Counted from the stretch's first letter, positions 1 to 6,520 are shown. The stretch: 8,428 nucleotides of DNA from an uncultured Bifidobacterium sp. (GCA_937874315.1 CALNAE010000239.1:1-8428); one strand, 5' to 3'. Made by a program: numbers and translations. Notes: generated from the letters alone by a model not told the origin.

Positions 1-6
1 CTCGTC

Positions 7-948
7 GTGTCCGACGAAAGCCGTTTCAAAGGCTACGTCGACGCGCTCGCATGGGGGCCGGAAGGGAATTCTGTTTCGCTTCCCGCCTTGGACGACTTGA
101 AGCCGACCGCCATGATGGACGAGATGAGATCGGAGCTGGACGCTGGCGAACAGGTCGAGATAGGCACGTTCGGGATGCCCGCCAGCCTCGTGCCCGCCGG
201 ACAGAAGCCGGGCGAGCCGAAGGTGGCCGTGTCGTGGAAATCGAATGCAGAAGCGGAAGGCGACCATTCGACCATCACCGTCGAGAAGGGCGACACGTAC
301 GCGTTCGTTCCCGGAGACGGCCTCATGGTGCTCGACATGGACGCGCCCAAGCACGACGGCGAGCAGCACGGGTACGACGTGATACGCGACGCGACCGACC
401 TGCCCGACACGTTCATGGTCAAGACGCCGACGCACGGCGGACTGCACGCGTACTACCTGATTCCCGAGGCGTATCGCGGACGCATCAAGAACAAGGCTCA
501 CAGGCCCGGCGACCTTCCGGTGGACGTGCGCAGCGAGAACAGCGGGTACGTCATCGGAGCCGGTTCGTACATCGACGGGGCCGGGTACTACGAGATCGTC
601 AGCGACCATCCCGTCGTGGAGGCCAGCCCGTCGATCATGGCGTGGCTTGCGGACCATCAGTTCGTCCGTGGACTGGAACATGCCACCAGACTCACAGAAA
701 CGGCCCATACAAGCCCGTTCGCGTCAAATACGATAAATCATACCGACTTGGCCTCTCGACGCGATATGACCCCCATTGCTGAAGGCTCACGCAATGACAC
801 GCTTTACAGGTGGGCCTACGGTCGGCTGCACGCGCACCCGGAAAACGAGGATGGGATACATCGCGACCTGACCGACCGGGGCCACGCCTCCGGCCTCGAA
901 GACCCGGAAATCGAGCAGATATGGCGCTCTGTCAAGTCCGGCGTATGA
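7..948 (+). CDS. Primase-polymerase (prim-pol) with PriCT-like C-terminus, possibly 5'-partial
   Basis: Probable phage replication protein that makes primers and may extend them. The N-terminal two thirds match the bifunctional primase/polymerase (AEP superfamily) pattern. A hydrophobic strand ends in D110-M-D112 (metal ligands), T142-HGG-L-H147 supplies the sGxH-type nucleotide-binding motif, and D173-V-R supplies the third acidic residue. After a less GC-rich linker (about residues 222-256), the C-terminus reads GSRNDTL (260-266), a helical stretch, then E301-I-x2-I-x2-S308. That is the pattern of PriCT domains found behind prim-pols. No helicase domain is attached. The GTG at 7 is the first visible start, but the two codons before it are open and no ribosome site can be seen at the window edge, so the true start may lie upstream. 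It is the only replication gene here and abuts the virion gene run. Family confident, start uncertain. Confidence 0.82.
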   Translation: MSDESRFKGYVDALAWGPEGNSVSLPALDDLKPTAMMDEMRSELDAGEQVEIGTFGMPASLVPAGQKPGEPKVAVSWKSNAEAEGDHSTITVEKGDTYAFVPGDGLMVLDMDAPKHDGEQHGYDVIRDATDLPDTFMVKTPTHGGLHAYYLIPEAYRGRIKNKAHRPGDLPVDVRSENSGYVIGAGSYIDGAGYYEIVSDHPVVEASPSIMAWLADHQFVRGLEHATRLTETAHTSPFASNTINHTDLASRRDMTPIAEGSRNDTLYRWAYGRLHAHPENEDGIHRDLTDRGHASGLEDPEIEQIWRSVKSGV

Positions 949-962
949 TATGCTTGACAGAG
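927..962. repeat. 10-bp perfect inverted repeat around the prim-pol stop codon
   Basis: CTCTGTCAAG at 927-936 is the exact reverse complement of CTTGACAGAG at 953-962. The 16-base loop contains the prim-pol TGA stop (946-948). As RNA it would form a 10-bp stem at the end of the replication gene. No U-run follows (the next bases are C-rich), so a standard intrinsic terminator is not clearly supported. It could instead be an operator or an mRNA-end structure. The right arm contains TTGACA (954-959), a perfect -35 hexamer, but I see no convincing -10 at 16-18 bases. Confidence 0.6.
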
Positions 963-1051
963 GCAGTCTTCCCCCGAGCCACGTCGGACAAATCCACAGG
1001 CATACCGCGACAGGCGCATCGAGGGAAGGCCCGCCACCCAAAGGAGAGACA

Positions 1052-1216
1052 ATGAAAACAGCGAAAAGAGCCGAACTGCTCGCAAGGCAGCTCGCACCAT
1101 CTATCAAGTCGGTGATGGACGACAACCCCATCGAAGACCAGCAGAGATACGATAAGCTCAAACGGGCATACGACAAAACGAACGACGTGGTAGAATTGCT
1201 GATGGGAGTCAAGTGA
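1052..1216 (+). CDS. Small unknown protein, 54 aa, first gene of the virion operon
   Basis: I do not recognise this protein. It is short, charged and probably all helical, starting MKTAKRAELL and ending in a hydrophobic VVELLMGVK. I chose the ATG at 1052 because AAAGGAGAG at 1040-1048 is the best ribosome binding site in this part of the window, just upstream of it. An in-frame ATG at 950 would add 34 proline- and histidine-rich residues and has no such site. Its stop overlaps the next gene's ATG by one base, so the two are translationally coupled. As the first gene after the 103-base gap, it probably opens the late polycistron. A small terminase subunit or scaffold accessory is conceivable, but no helix-turn-helix is visible. 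Function unknown. Confidence 0.65.
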   Translation: MKTAKRAELLARQLAPSIKSVMDDNPIEDQQRYDKLKRAYDKTNDVVELLMGVK

Positions 1217-1662
1217 TGGGAGCATCGGAACATGGCAAAACAGACGAAGGAACCGGAGTCGTGGACGCGGATGAAGGAACTGTGGCAGGCTCGGGACAAG
1301 GCGAGGAGCACCCAGCAGGCAAGCTCCCCGAAGAATACCAGCGTCAGCTCGAAGCGATCCTCGACCGAAAGCTAGCCAAGGAGCGAGCCAAGACCGACGA
1401 GGCCGAGAAGCGGGCGGCGGAAGCCGAGGCCAAAGCCAAGGAAGCCACCGAACAGGGCATCGCCAAAGGAAGGTCGCTCGCCAAACGCGAGCAGATCGCC
1501 GCGACATACGGCATCAGTCAGGACCTCCTTCCCGAAGACGACGCGAAGCTCGACGAGTTCGACCAGCAGATGAAGGTCACCATCAACGACCGCCGCAAGG
1601 TCATCCCCGTGTCAGTCACGCCCAAGGCCGACTTCAACGACTTCGTATCGGGAGTCCACTGA
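1216..1662 (+). CDS. Putative capsid scaffolding protein (coiled coil)
   Basis: This 148-aa protein has the build of a phage scaffold. A Gly/acid-rich disordered N-terminus (1-35) is followed by a long charged helix rich in Ala, Glu and Lys (about 36-90, with repeats of the AEAEAKAKE type). The C-terminal part contains QIAATYGISQDLLP (93-106) and ends NDFVSGVH. Scaffolds fill the inside of the procapsid, direct coat protein assembly and are then lost. The ATG at 1216 overlaps the previous TGA by one base and has GGGAG seven bases upstream. A GTG at 1213 is the alternative. The next gene is the head-tail adaptor candidate. The oddity is position: a scaffold normally sits directly before the capsid gene, but that gene is 5 kb downstream. 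The call rests on composition and neighbours, not on a conserved motif. Confidence 0.55.
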   Translation: MGASEHGKTDEGTGVVDADEGTVAGSGQGEEHPAGKLPEEYQRQLEAILDRKLAKERAKTDEAEKRAAEAEAKAKEATEQGIAKGRSLAKREQIAATYGISQDLLPEDDAKLDEFDQQMKVTINDRRKVIPVSVTPKADFNDFVSGVH

Positions 1663-1663
1663 C

Positions 1664-2089
1664 ATGGCCGACGACGAACTGTCCGCGCTCGCCACGCTCG
1701 ACGACGTGGCGAAATTCCTCAAGCATCAGGTCGTCACCGGCCTGACCGACTATGCGACCGCCAAACTGCACATGGCGTCCAACGTGCTGAGGATGCTGTA
1801 CCGCAACGAGAACGGAACCGCTCTCGACGACGACACCGCCGACGACCGTCTTCTCATGGAACTGTCGCGCGACACGGTGGCCGTGTCGGTCGCCATCGAC
1901 CTCAAACGGGCCGAAGCGAACCTCGAACAGGACAATGACCTCAGCTCGTTCAGCTCGTTCACCGAAACAGCCGGAGGATACTCGTTCACCGGATCGTGGA
2001 ACGGCAGCGAGGAGGACGTGTTCTTCACCGATAACCAGCTGCGCAACATGGGCATCGGAAGAAGCACCATCGGAAGGTTCATGATTTGA
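1664..2089 (+). CDS. Putative head-tail adaptor (Gp15/Gp19/Gp42-like)
   Basis: This 141-aa protein resembles the Gp19/Gp15/Gp42 group of phage head-tail connectors. It opens with a short segment (LATLDDVAKFL, about 8-18) typical of connectors, where most relatives read 'a-t-x-d-D-V-x-x-x-l'. A helical middle follows (TAKLHMASNVLRMLYRN, about 33-49). The C-terminus has the family's Gly/Ser/aromatic stretch (TETAGGYSFTGSW, about 101-113), then FFTDNQLRNMGIG (120-132). These proteins form a ring under the portal after DNA packaging. It starts one base after the scaffold-like gene's stop, with GGGAG nine bases upstream, and its end overlaps the next start by four bases. Resemblance is by eye. The following genes, in the usual stopper, neck, terminator order, support it. 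Confidence 0.6.
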   Translation: MADDELSALATLDDVAKFLKHQVVTGLTDYATAKLHMASNVLRMLYRNENGTALDDDTADDRLLMELSRDTVAVSVAIDLKRAEANLEQDNDLSSFSSFTETAGGYSFTGSWNGSEEDVFFTDNQLRNMGIGRSTIGRFMI

Positions 2090-2421
2090 TACGGTACATC
2101 TCGCTGGACGTCACCAGACCAGCCGACCCGAATAGGGTCGGTCCGGTCGCTTCAGGGTCGTCATTCACCCTCGACCGGTGCGTGGTGCAGACGCAGAGCA
2201 GTTCCGCCGGCATCGACGACACGCTCGACCTGTCTCAGGTGTGGACCGTCAAAGTGCATGTCGCCGTCCCCGTCACTCCGACCGTGCGGATAGGCGACAC
2301 GTTCGCCTATGCGGGAGTCAACTACGTGGTCACCGACGTGAGCGCTCCGATCATGAGCGAGAACGTGGTCCGCTACGTTCCGCTCAGATGGTCGTTCATG
2401 GCGAAGAAACGGGGCAAGTGA
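2086..2421 (+). CDS. Putative head-closure (stopper) protein
   Basis: This 111-aa protein is mostly beta strand, with DTFAYAGVNYVVTDVS (about 69-84) standing out. Small beta-barrel stopper proteins often carry such a 'D-x-i-x-y-x-G-x-x-Y-x-V' strand pair. Stoppers seal the portal channel and receive the tail. The start is TTG at 2086, overlapping the previous stop by four bases, with GGAAGG at 2072-2077 as the ribosome site. The tail of the protein is basic (MAKKRGK) and its stop overlaps the next ATG by one base. I infer the role mainly from size, beta content and place between the adaptor and neck candidates. No diagnostic motif is seen. Confidence 0.42.
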   Translation: MIRYISLDVTRPADPNRVGPVASGSSFTLDRCVVQTQSSSAGIDDTLDLSQVWTVKVHVAVPVTPTVRIGDTFAYAGVNYVVTDVSAPIMSENVVRYVPLRWSFMAKKRGK

Positions 2422-2708
2422 TGGCAAGACGCAAGGGATTGACCATTATGGTTTCAGCGCCGAATCAGGCGACCAACACGCTGCTCACCAGCGCCGGGTT
2501 CCAGAAACGGACCCGCGAAGTCGCCTCCGAAATGATGCCGGCGCTCAAAATGGCGTCATACAGGTCCGGCAAGCGCTACCAGCCCAAGATGCGCACACTG
2601 CCCGTCGCCACCACGTTCCGTGGCACGACACGGGCCGGAACGACCATCAGCGGCATGACGGCTCAGGCGGCTAGGAACGCTTCCATTCCGGGGGTGAAGT
2701 TCAAATGA
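2421..2708 (+). CDS. Small basic protein, possible neck/tail-completion protein
   Basis: This 95-aa protein is basic and rich in Thr, Ala, Arg and Lys. It has a predicted central helix (residues about 28-46, including REVASEMMPALKMASYRSG) and a C-terminus with many Thr/Gly. HK97 gp10-like tail-completion proteins occupy this slot and are also basic, though usually somewhat longer. The ATG at 2421 overlaps the preceding TGA by one base. An internal ATG at 2448 has AAGGGA nine bases upstream and could give an 86-aa form. The end overlaps the next gene by four bases. The functional label is inferred from position only. Confidence 0.4.
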   Translation: MARRKGLTIMVSAPNQATNTLLTSAGFQKRTREVASEMMPALKMASYRSGKRYQPKMRTLPVATTFRGTTRAGTTISGMTAQAARNASIPGVKFK

Positions 2709-3088
2709 CGACGAGCGACAAGGCCATCATCTCAGAACTCGCGCAATATCTGGCGAATGGACTTGACGGCGTGGTGGCAGGCGTGTTCACGAAAACCCCA
2801 GCGGCCAGCGAGCCACGCCCGTACCTCGTCATCAAGCGCATGAACGCGACTGATCTGAGCACGTTCTTCAAACACCTCGACCTGCTATTGGAGTTCGTCA
2901 CCGACGACCCGGCCTATCTGGAACAGGTCGGCGCATCCGAAAAGGTGGGAGAGGTCGTCGACGAATGGTTCGACAGCACCAAGCTCGACATCTGCTCCGC
3001 GCCACTGCTCAATTCCGCGAACGACTCCGACGACGTGGATGCCGAGGCGAACGTGGCGCTCGACTTCCAATTGGACTATCTGCCATGA
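2705..3088 (+). CDS. Putative tail terminator / minor capsid protein
   Basis: This acidic 127-aa protein has an N-terminal helix (DKAIISELAQYLANGL, 5-20), strands containing PRPYLVIKRM (38-47) and LLLEFVTDD (60-68), a second helix (YLEQVGASEKVGEVVDEWF, 71-89) and a C-terminal strand (VALDFQLDYLP). This helix-strand-strand-helix-strand layout suits tail terminator proteins, which cap the tail tube end that meets the head. It starts with ATG at 2705 inside the previous gene's stop and ends four bases into the next gene. In most siphoviruses the tail tube gene follows directly. Here it is 4.7 kb away. The assignment is structural guesswork plus position. Confidence 0.45.
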   Translation: MTTSDKAIISELAQYLANGLDGVVAGVFTKTPAASEPRPYLVIKRMNATDLSTFFKHLDLLLEFVTDDPAYLEQVGASEKVGEVVDEWFDSTKLDICSAPLLNSANDSDDVDAEANVALDFQLDYLP

Positions 3089-3609
3089 CCGCGCCTGACA
3101 TCCGCAAGGAGATCGAACAGCTCAACGAGATCATGTCGCTGGACAACAGCGACGTGGTGCCCGCCGCCGTCCGTGCTCTGGCGATTCAGGCGTACCGTGA
3201 CCATGACGACGAGAAGGCCGCGCAAGCACTGTCCGCCATGTGGAAGCTCGCGGCCACGCACGCCGGTGGGCATGAGATAGAGTCTCTTGACGGCGAGGAG
3301 TTCGGTCGCAAGGTCGGCTGGCTGTCGCAGACGAAGAAAACACGGTCGGATAGGACCATCGAACAGTATCTGGCGAAATACGCGCGTGATCTGCTCGTCA
3401 CTCCGATGCAGGATGCGGTTCGCGCAGGAGCGGTGCGCGGCATTGTCAAGGAGGTGGTGCGTGAGGCCGAGGGGACTTACACGTGCGACTGGTGTTTGGA
3501 GAGGTGCGGGGTGTGGGACCCGTATGATGCGAATGCATATGGTGTATGGGCGAGACACGCGGGGTGTGATTGCGATATACATATAAGATACGTTGAGGAG
3601 GATGAGTGA
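3085..3609 (+). CDS. Minor head protein candidate with MuF-like Cys/His C-terminus
   Basis: This 174-aa protein has a helical N-terminal region (1-130) and a Cys-rich end. The C-terminal pattern is C134-x2-C137 with an extra C141, then H158-x2-C161-x-C163. The spacing 'C-x2-C ... H-x2-C-x-C' is the terminal signature of Mu gpF-like minor head proteins, seen in many actinophage minor head proteins and capsid maturation proteases. Those are usually much longer, so this may be a trimmed version keeping a helical base and the Cys/His module. It overlaps the preceding gene by four bases and the next by one. Codon use changes near codon 130: the last 45 codons contain AGA, AGG, ATA, TTG, TGT and GGG far more than the rest. 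This hints that the Cys module was acquired separately. It could alternatively be a zinc-binding accessory unrelated to MuF. Confidence 0.5.
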   Translation: MTAPDIRKEIEQLNEIMSLDNSDVVPAAVRALAIQAYRDHDDEKAAQALSAMWKLAATHAGGHEIESLDGEEFGRKVGWLSQTKKTRSDRTIEQYLAKYARDLLVTPMQDAVRAGAVRGIVKEVVREAEGTYTCDWCLERCGVWDPYDANAYGVWARHAGCDCDIHIRYVEEDE

Positions 3610-3908
3610 TGGCGGGAAAAACCGAAGCGAATCTTGCCGACCGCATCGAACAGGTCAACGGCCTCATAGATGACGCTTACGCCGACATGAACGAATGGTC
3701 GTCGCACATGAACGACGACGAACCTGATATGGCCGCGAAAGCGGTCACGATGTACAATCTCGCACTCAAGCAATACACTACGTTCCTAGGACTGCTCATG
3801 ACCATGACCAAGAACTATGATGAGGCGGTGAACGTCGACAACAAAATGTCGAAACACAGTGCAGCCAAAGAGAAAACCGTTCTGGAGAAGCTGAGGGAAG
3901 GAAAATAA
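3609..3908 (+). CDS. Unknown helical protein, 99 aa
   Basis: I do not recognise a family. The sequence looks entirely helical: an N-terminal helix (TEANLADRIEQVNGLIDDAY, 5-24), a central one around AAKAVTMYNLALKQYTTFLGLLMTMTKNY (42-70), and a charged, Lys-rich tail ending EKLREGK. The central helix is hydrophobic enough to form a bundle but is not a clear membrane segment. ATG at 3609 overlaps the previous TGA by one base. GGAGG at 3597-3601 lies seven bases before it, and only four before the alternative GTG at 3606. The stop overlaps the portal candidate's ATG by one base. Lying just upstream of portal and large terminase, it could be a small terminase subunit or a portal partner, but no DNA-binding motif is visible. 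Confidence 0.6.
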   Translation: MAGKTEANLADRIEQVNGLIDDAYADMNEWSSHMNDDEPDMAAKAVTMYNLALKQYTTFLGLLMTMTKNYDEAVNVDNKMSKHSAAKEKTVLEKLREGK

Positions 3909-4783
3909 TGGTCAACATCATCAGGGGATGGAGGCTCGACGAGCCGGTATGGGTGCAGAACACACGCTGGGCCTACGCGAAGAGACTGCGCATCACCAAC
4001 GCCACGCCGCTCGCCTGCAAGATGTTCACCCGACTCATCTCCGAGGCGATAAGCTCAGATGCCTACTTCATCTGGCAGGACAATGTTCCCGTTCCAGTGT
4101 CATTGCTCTCCCAACCGGATGCGAGCATCGTGGACGGCGTGTCATACTGCGACATGTCAGGCATGTGCTACTCGGGCGAAGGCGAACTCGTCGCGCCCGA
4201 CAGGCTCCGCTGCCTGTCATTGAGCAACCCTCCGATAACCAACCAGTCGCTCGTGTACGCGTATCAGGCGCAGAACCTCGACAACCTACTCGGCGCGGTA
4301 CAGGACATCACCAACGCTCCGCGCACCTACGTGTCAGGCACCAGCGAAACAGTGAAGATCAAAGCATCCAAAGAGCGTGACCCGCATGACATCATGAAGT
4401 TCGATGCCAACGACGACGCGCGTACCGGAACCCCCATCAAGCCGGATGTCGCCAACCTCGACCAGTGGGATAACGAACAGAACCTCAGCAGATACCGGAC
4501 GCTCGCATACCTGTACATGATGAACACACACACGCCACCACAGGACATGGAGGTTCTGGGAACACTGTCCGCCACCACGCAGAGCCTCGTCTCCAACCGC
4601 GAGAGCTTCGTCTCCAACTGCTCCATCATCAAACAGGACGTCTCCGCAGTGTTTGCCGACCTCGGCTTCACACCCGAGTATGATGCGCTCTTCCCCATGT
4701 CCGCGCAGGACATCGCTTCAGTGGGCGATGCTTACGGCAAGGGACTCGACGCCGAACTGCTCAAAAAGTATCCGATGGGATGA
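3908..4783 (+). CDS. Putative compact portal protein
   Basis: This 291-aa protein is probably the ring through which DNA enters the head. The best evidence is its C-terminal third: LSRYRTLAYLYMMNTHTPPQDM (193-214), then VLGTLSATTQSLVSNRESFVSNCSI (216-240) and DVSAVFADLGF (244-254). This recalls the portal segment 'P-x-x-m-x-g-t-x-S-a-x-a-l-x-x-x-E-x-x-l' followed by a helix ending near a hydrophobic 'l-a-l'. The N-terminus (VWVQNTRWAYAKRLRITNATPLACKMFTRLISEAI) fits the portal opening helices. HK97- and SPP1-type portals are usually 380-500 aa, so this one would lack much of the wing region. Phi29's portal, near 310 aa, shows that compact portals exist. It starts one base into the preceding stop, with AAGGA just upstream. 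The next gene is the large terminase, the portal's usual neighbour. Another structural protein remains possible. Confidence 0.5.
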   Translation: MVNIIRGWRLDEPVWVQNTRWAYAKRLRITNATPLACKMFTRLISEAISSDAYFIWQDNVPVPVSLLSQPDASIVDGVSYCDMSGMCYSGEGELVAPDRLRCLSLSNPPITNQSLVYAYQAQNLDNLLGAVQDITNAPRTYVSGTSETVKIKASKERDPHDIMKFDANDDARTGTPIKPDVANLDQWDNEQNLSRYRTLAYLYMMNTHTPPQDMEVLGTLSATTQSLVSNRESFVSNCSIIKQDVSAVFADLGFTPEYDALFPMSAQDIASVGDAYGKGLDAELLKKYPMG

Positions 4784-4789
4784 TGCGAA

Positions 4790-6226
4790 TTGCTTATTGT
4801 CAACCCGAACTGGCGTAGGCCCGTCAAAGCGAAGAGCGGCGTGGCGCAGGTCGCCACCGCCTACATGCGCTGGGGCGACGCAGGCTCCGGCCATATACTC
4901 CCGTTTCAGGTGCATTACCTCAACGATGCGTTCGAACGGAACAAGGACGGATCGTGGAAGCATCCGCGAGTCGGCATCAACGCGCCACGGCAGAACTCGA
5001 AGACCAAGATGGTCACCGCTCCCATCCTCTATTTTCTGTACGTTCTGGGACTGAACGTCTTCGTATCAGGCCATGAAAAAGAGGGCGCGTACAAGATACT
5101 CATTGACCTGCTCGACACCATCGACCACAATCCCGAACTGTCCGCCGAAGTGGAGAAGCGCAACACGACGCGAGGCCGCGAGAGCATCAAGCTCAAAAGC
5201 GGTGCCGAAGTCGTGTTCAGGTCGCGGCGAAACGGCAAGAGCGGCATGGGCGGCACTTTCGACCTCGTCGTCTTCGATGAGGCGCAGGAGCTTAAAGCCG
5301 ACTATGAGAGCATGGTGACGAAAACGTTGAAGACTCGTCGCAACGCGCTCATCATCTACGCCGGAACCCCTTTTCTGCCGGAATCGACAGGCGACACGTT
5401 CAACGTGTTCATGCGCACAGCCGAAGACGACGACTCGATTTTCGCAGTCAGGTATGGGGTGGACGACGACCATGCGGACATCAACGACGAATCGTTGTGG
5501 GCATTGACCAACCCGTTGTATCCAGACGTGATACCACGGCAGTCGTTCCTCACCGATGTGGCCGTCGCCAATCAGGGCGGCGAGGCCGGGATAATGGACT
5601 TCCGCATTCAGGACCTCGGATTGTGGTGGCAGAACGCCGTTCCGCCAGTGGTTCCATCCACATTGTGGGACTCTTCCATAGCCGACTTCGACCATGATCG
5701 CGACACTCTGGTGTATGCGCTGTCGTTCGACCCGTTGAACAGCATCATCGGACTGTCCGTGGCCGGTCTTACCGAGAAGACCGACGAATACGAGAAGTGG
5801 GCGCACGTCATAGGCGAGATCATCGAGGAACATTCTTCGACCGACCCGTGGACGTGGGTAACAAGATATCTCAACACGCAGCCACGAGGCATCACGCTCA
5901 TCATGGACGTGGGCGGACTCGACAATGCGATGATGAGGATGATCCCATCGGGCATACGTGTCGTGCATCTTATGGGTAATGAGTTCTTGGCATCCCAGCA
6001 GGGGTTCCTCGATCTGCTGAACAGCGGGAAATTCAAGCATACGGACAACCCGCAACTGGTGGCCGAAGTGTCGAACGCGCAGCGCGTCGACAGCGGCGAC
6101 CTGTGGAAGTTCGCCCCGATAGCCAAGGAGAAGACCATCGTGGGATTGAAGGCATTGTCCGAGGCCGCTTGGTACAGGTCCGTCGAACAGCCCGAGGAAC
6201 GCGAATATCGAGTAGTGGAAGTGTGA
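4790..6226 (+). CDS. terL: Terminase large subunit (packaging ATPase-nuclease)
   Basis: This is the DNA packaging motor, which cuts concatemeric phage DNA and pumps it through the portal. The 478-aa sequence shows a Walker A-like motif APRQNSKT (65-72) after a beta strand, Walker B LVVFDE (159-164; catalytic E164), and the coupling motif YAGTP (190-194). The C-terminal RNase H-like nuclease has acidic residues at D314 (LSFD) and D373 (IMDVGG). The usual third Asp near the end is not clear: the segment around E447-KTIVGLKALSEAAW lines up with 'D-x-x-x-A-x-x-x-A'. The start is TTG at 4790. An in-frame TGA at 4781 (the portal candidate's stop) rules out an earlier start, and only a modest GGGA lies upstream. 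The HNH gene begins 3 bases after its stop. No recognisable small subunit lies beside it. Confidence 0.9.
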   Translation: MLIVNPNWRRPVKAKSGVAQVATAYMRWGDAGSGHILPFQVHYLNDAFERNKDGSWKHPRVGINAPRQNSKTKMVTAPILYFLYVLGLNVFVSGHEKEGAYKILIDLLDTIDHNPELSAEVEKRNTTRGRESIKLKSGAEVVFRSRRNGKSGMGGTFDLVVFDEAQELKADYESMVTKTLKTRRNALIIYAGTPFLPESTGDTFNVFMRTAEDDDSIFAVRYGVDDDHADINDESLWALTNPLYPDVIPRQSFLTDVAVANQGGEAGIMDFRIQDLGLWWQNAVPPVVPSTLWDSSIADFDHDRDTLVYALSFDPLNSIIGLSVAGLTEKTDEYEKWAHVIGEIIEEHSSTDPWTWVTRYLNTQPRGITLIMDVGGLDNAMMRMIPSGIRVVHLMGNEFLASQQGFLDLLNSGKFKHTDNPQLVAEVSNAQRVDSGDLWKFAPIAKEKTIVGLKALSEAAWYRSVEQPEEREYRVVEV

Positions 6227-6241
6227 TACGTGGGTAGTCAT
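6220..6241 (+). repeat. Direct repeat copy 1, upstream of the HNH gene
   Basis: AGTGTGATAC (6220-6229), seven bases, then GTCAT (6237-6241). The same two blocks recur beyond the HNH gene at 6531-6551 with a six-base spacer. This copy contains the terminase stop codon and the HNH start codon (GTG at 6230). TGTGATAC resembles an extended -10 element, but no good -35 is seen here. Confidence 0.45.
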
Positions 6242-6520
6242 GATTCCGCGCTCTATCAGCGCAACAGGGCGCTTTTGAGGCGTCGCGCCGTCATGAACGA
6301 CATGCCGTGCTTCTACTGTGGTATGCCGTTCGACTTCAATACGAGGCGCACGACCGCTCCGCTTGCGTTCACCGTCGATCATGTCGTGCCCGTGGCGGCT
6401 GGTGGGACGGATAGGTTGGAGAATCTGGTGCCGGCGCACTACCGGTGCAATAGGGCGAAGAGCGACACTCTGGTTACACCGCAGAAGGCCACCGGACGCA
6501 AGGCGACTCGGCGTTGGTGA
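6230..6520 (+). CDS. HNH endonuclease, packaging-associated
   Basis: This is a 96-aa HNH nuclease. A basic N-terminal segment (QRNRALLRRRA, 10-20) precedes C27-x2-C30, then VDHVVPVAAGG (49-59) with the catalytic D50-H51, N65 in LENLV, and H70-x2-C73-N74 in AHYRCNRAK. These are the complete ββα-metal elements. Phages commonly place such a gene beside the large terminase. In HK97-like phages the HNH protein is needed for cos cleavage and packaging, so I infer the same here. The start is GTG at 6230, with GGAAG at 6218-6222 as the ribosome site. The alternative ATG at M22 would remove the basic segment. The gene is flanked by a short direct repeat (6220-6241 and 6531-6551), which could mean an inserted cassette or shared binding sites. 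A free-standing homing enzyme is the main alternative. Confidence 0.88.
   Translation: MGSHDSALYQRNRALLRRRAVMNDMPCFYCGMPFDFNTRRTTAPLAFTVDHVVPVAAGGTDRLENLVPAHYRCNRAKSDTLVTPQKATGRKATRRW

Noticed and set aside
51..782. A 243-codon + frame inside the prim-pol gene
   Set aside because: The translation is extremely Arg-rich and overlaps the prim-pol catalytic motifs in another frame. It is a shadow of GC-rich codons.
944..949. TATGAT as a -10 element
   Set aside because: No -35 or TG extension at the right distance, and it lies over the prim-pol stop codon.
954..982. TTGACA as the -35 of a promoter for the virion operon
   Set aside because: No hexamer resembling TATAAT lies 16-18 bases downstream (977-982 reads AGCCAC), and the motif is explained as the right arm of the inverted repeat.
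5066..6439. A 457-codon open frame on the minus strand across the terminase
   Set aside because: It lies wholly opposite the terminase and HNH genes, whose motifs are clear. Long antisense frames are expected in GC-rich coding DNA, and its translation is His/Arg-rich with no recognisable domain.
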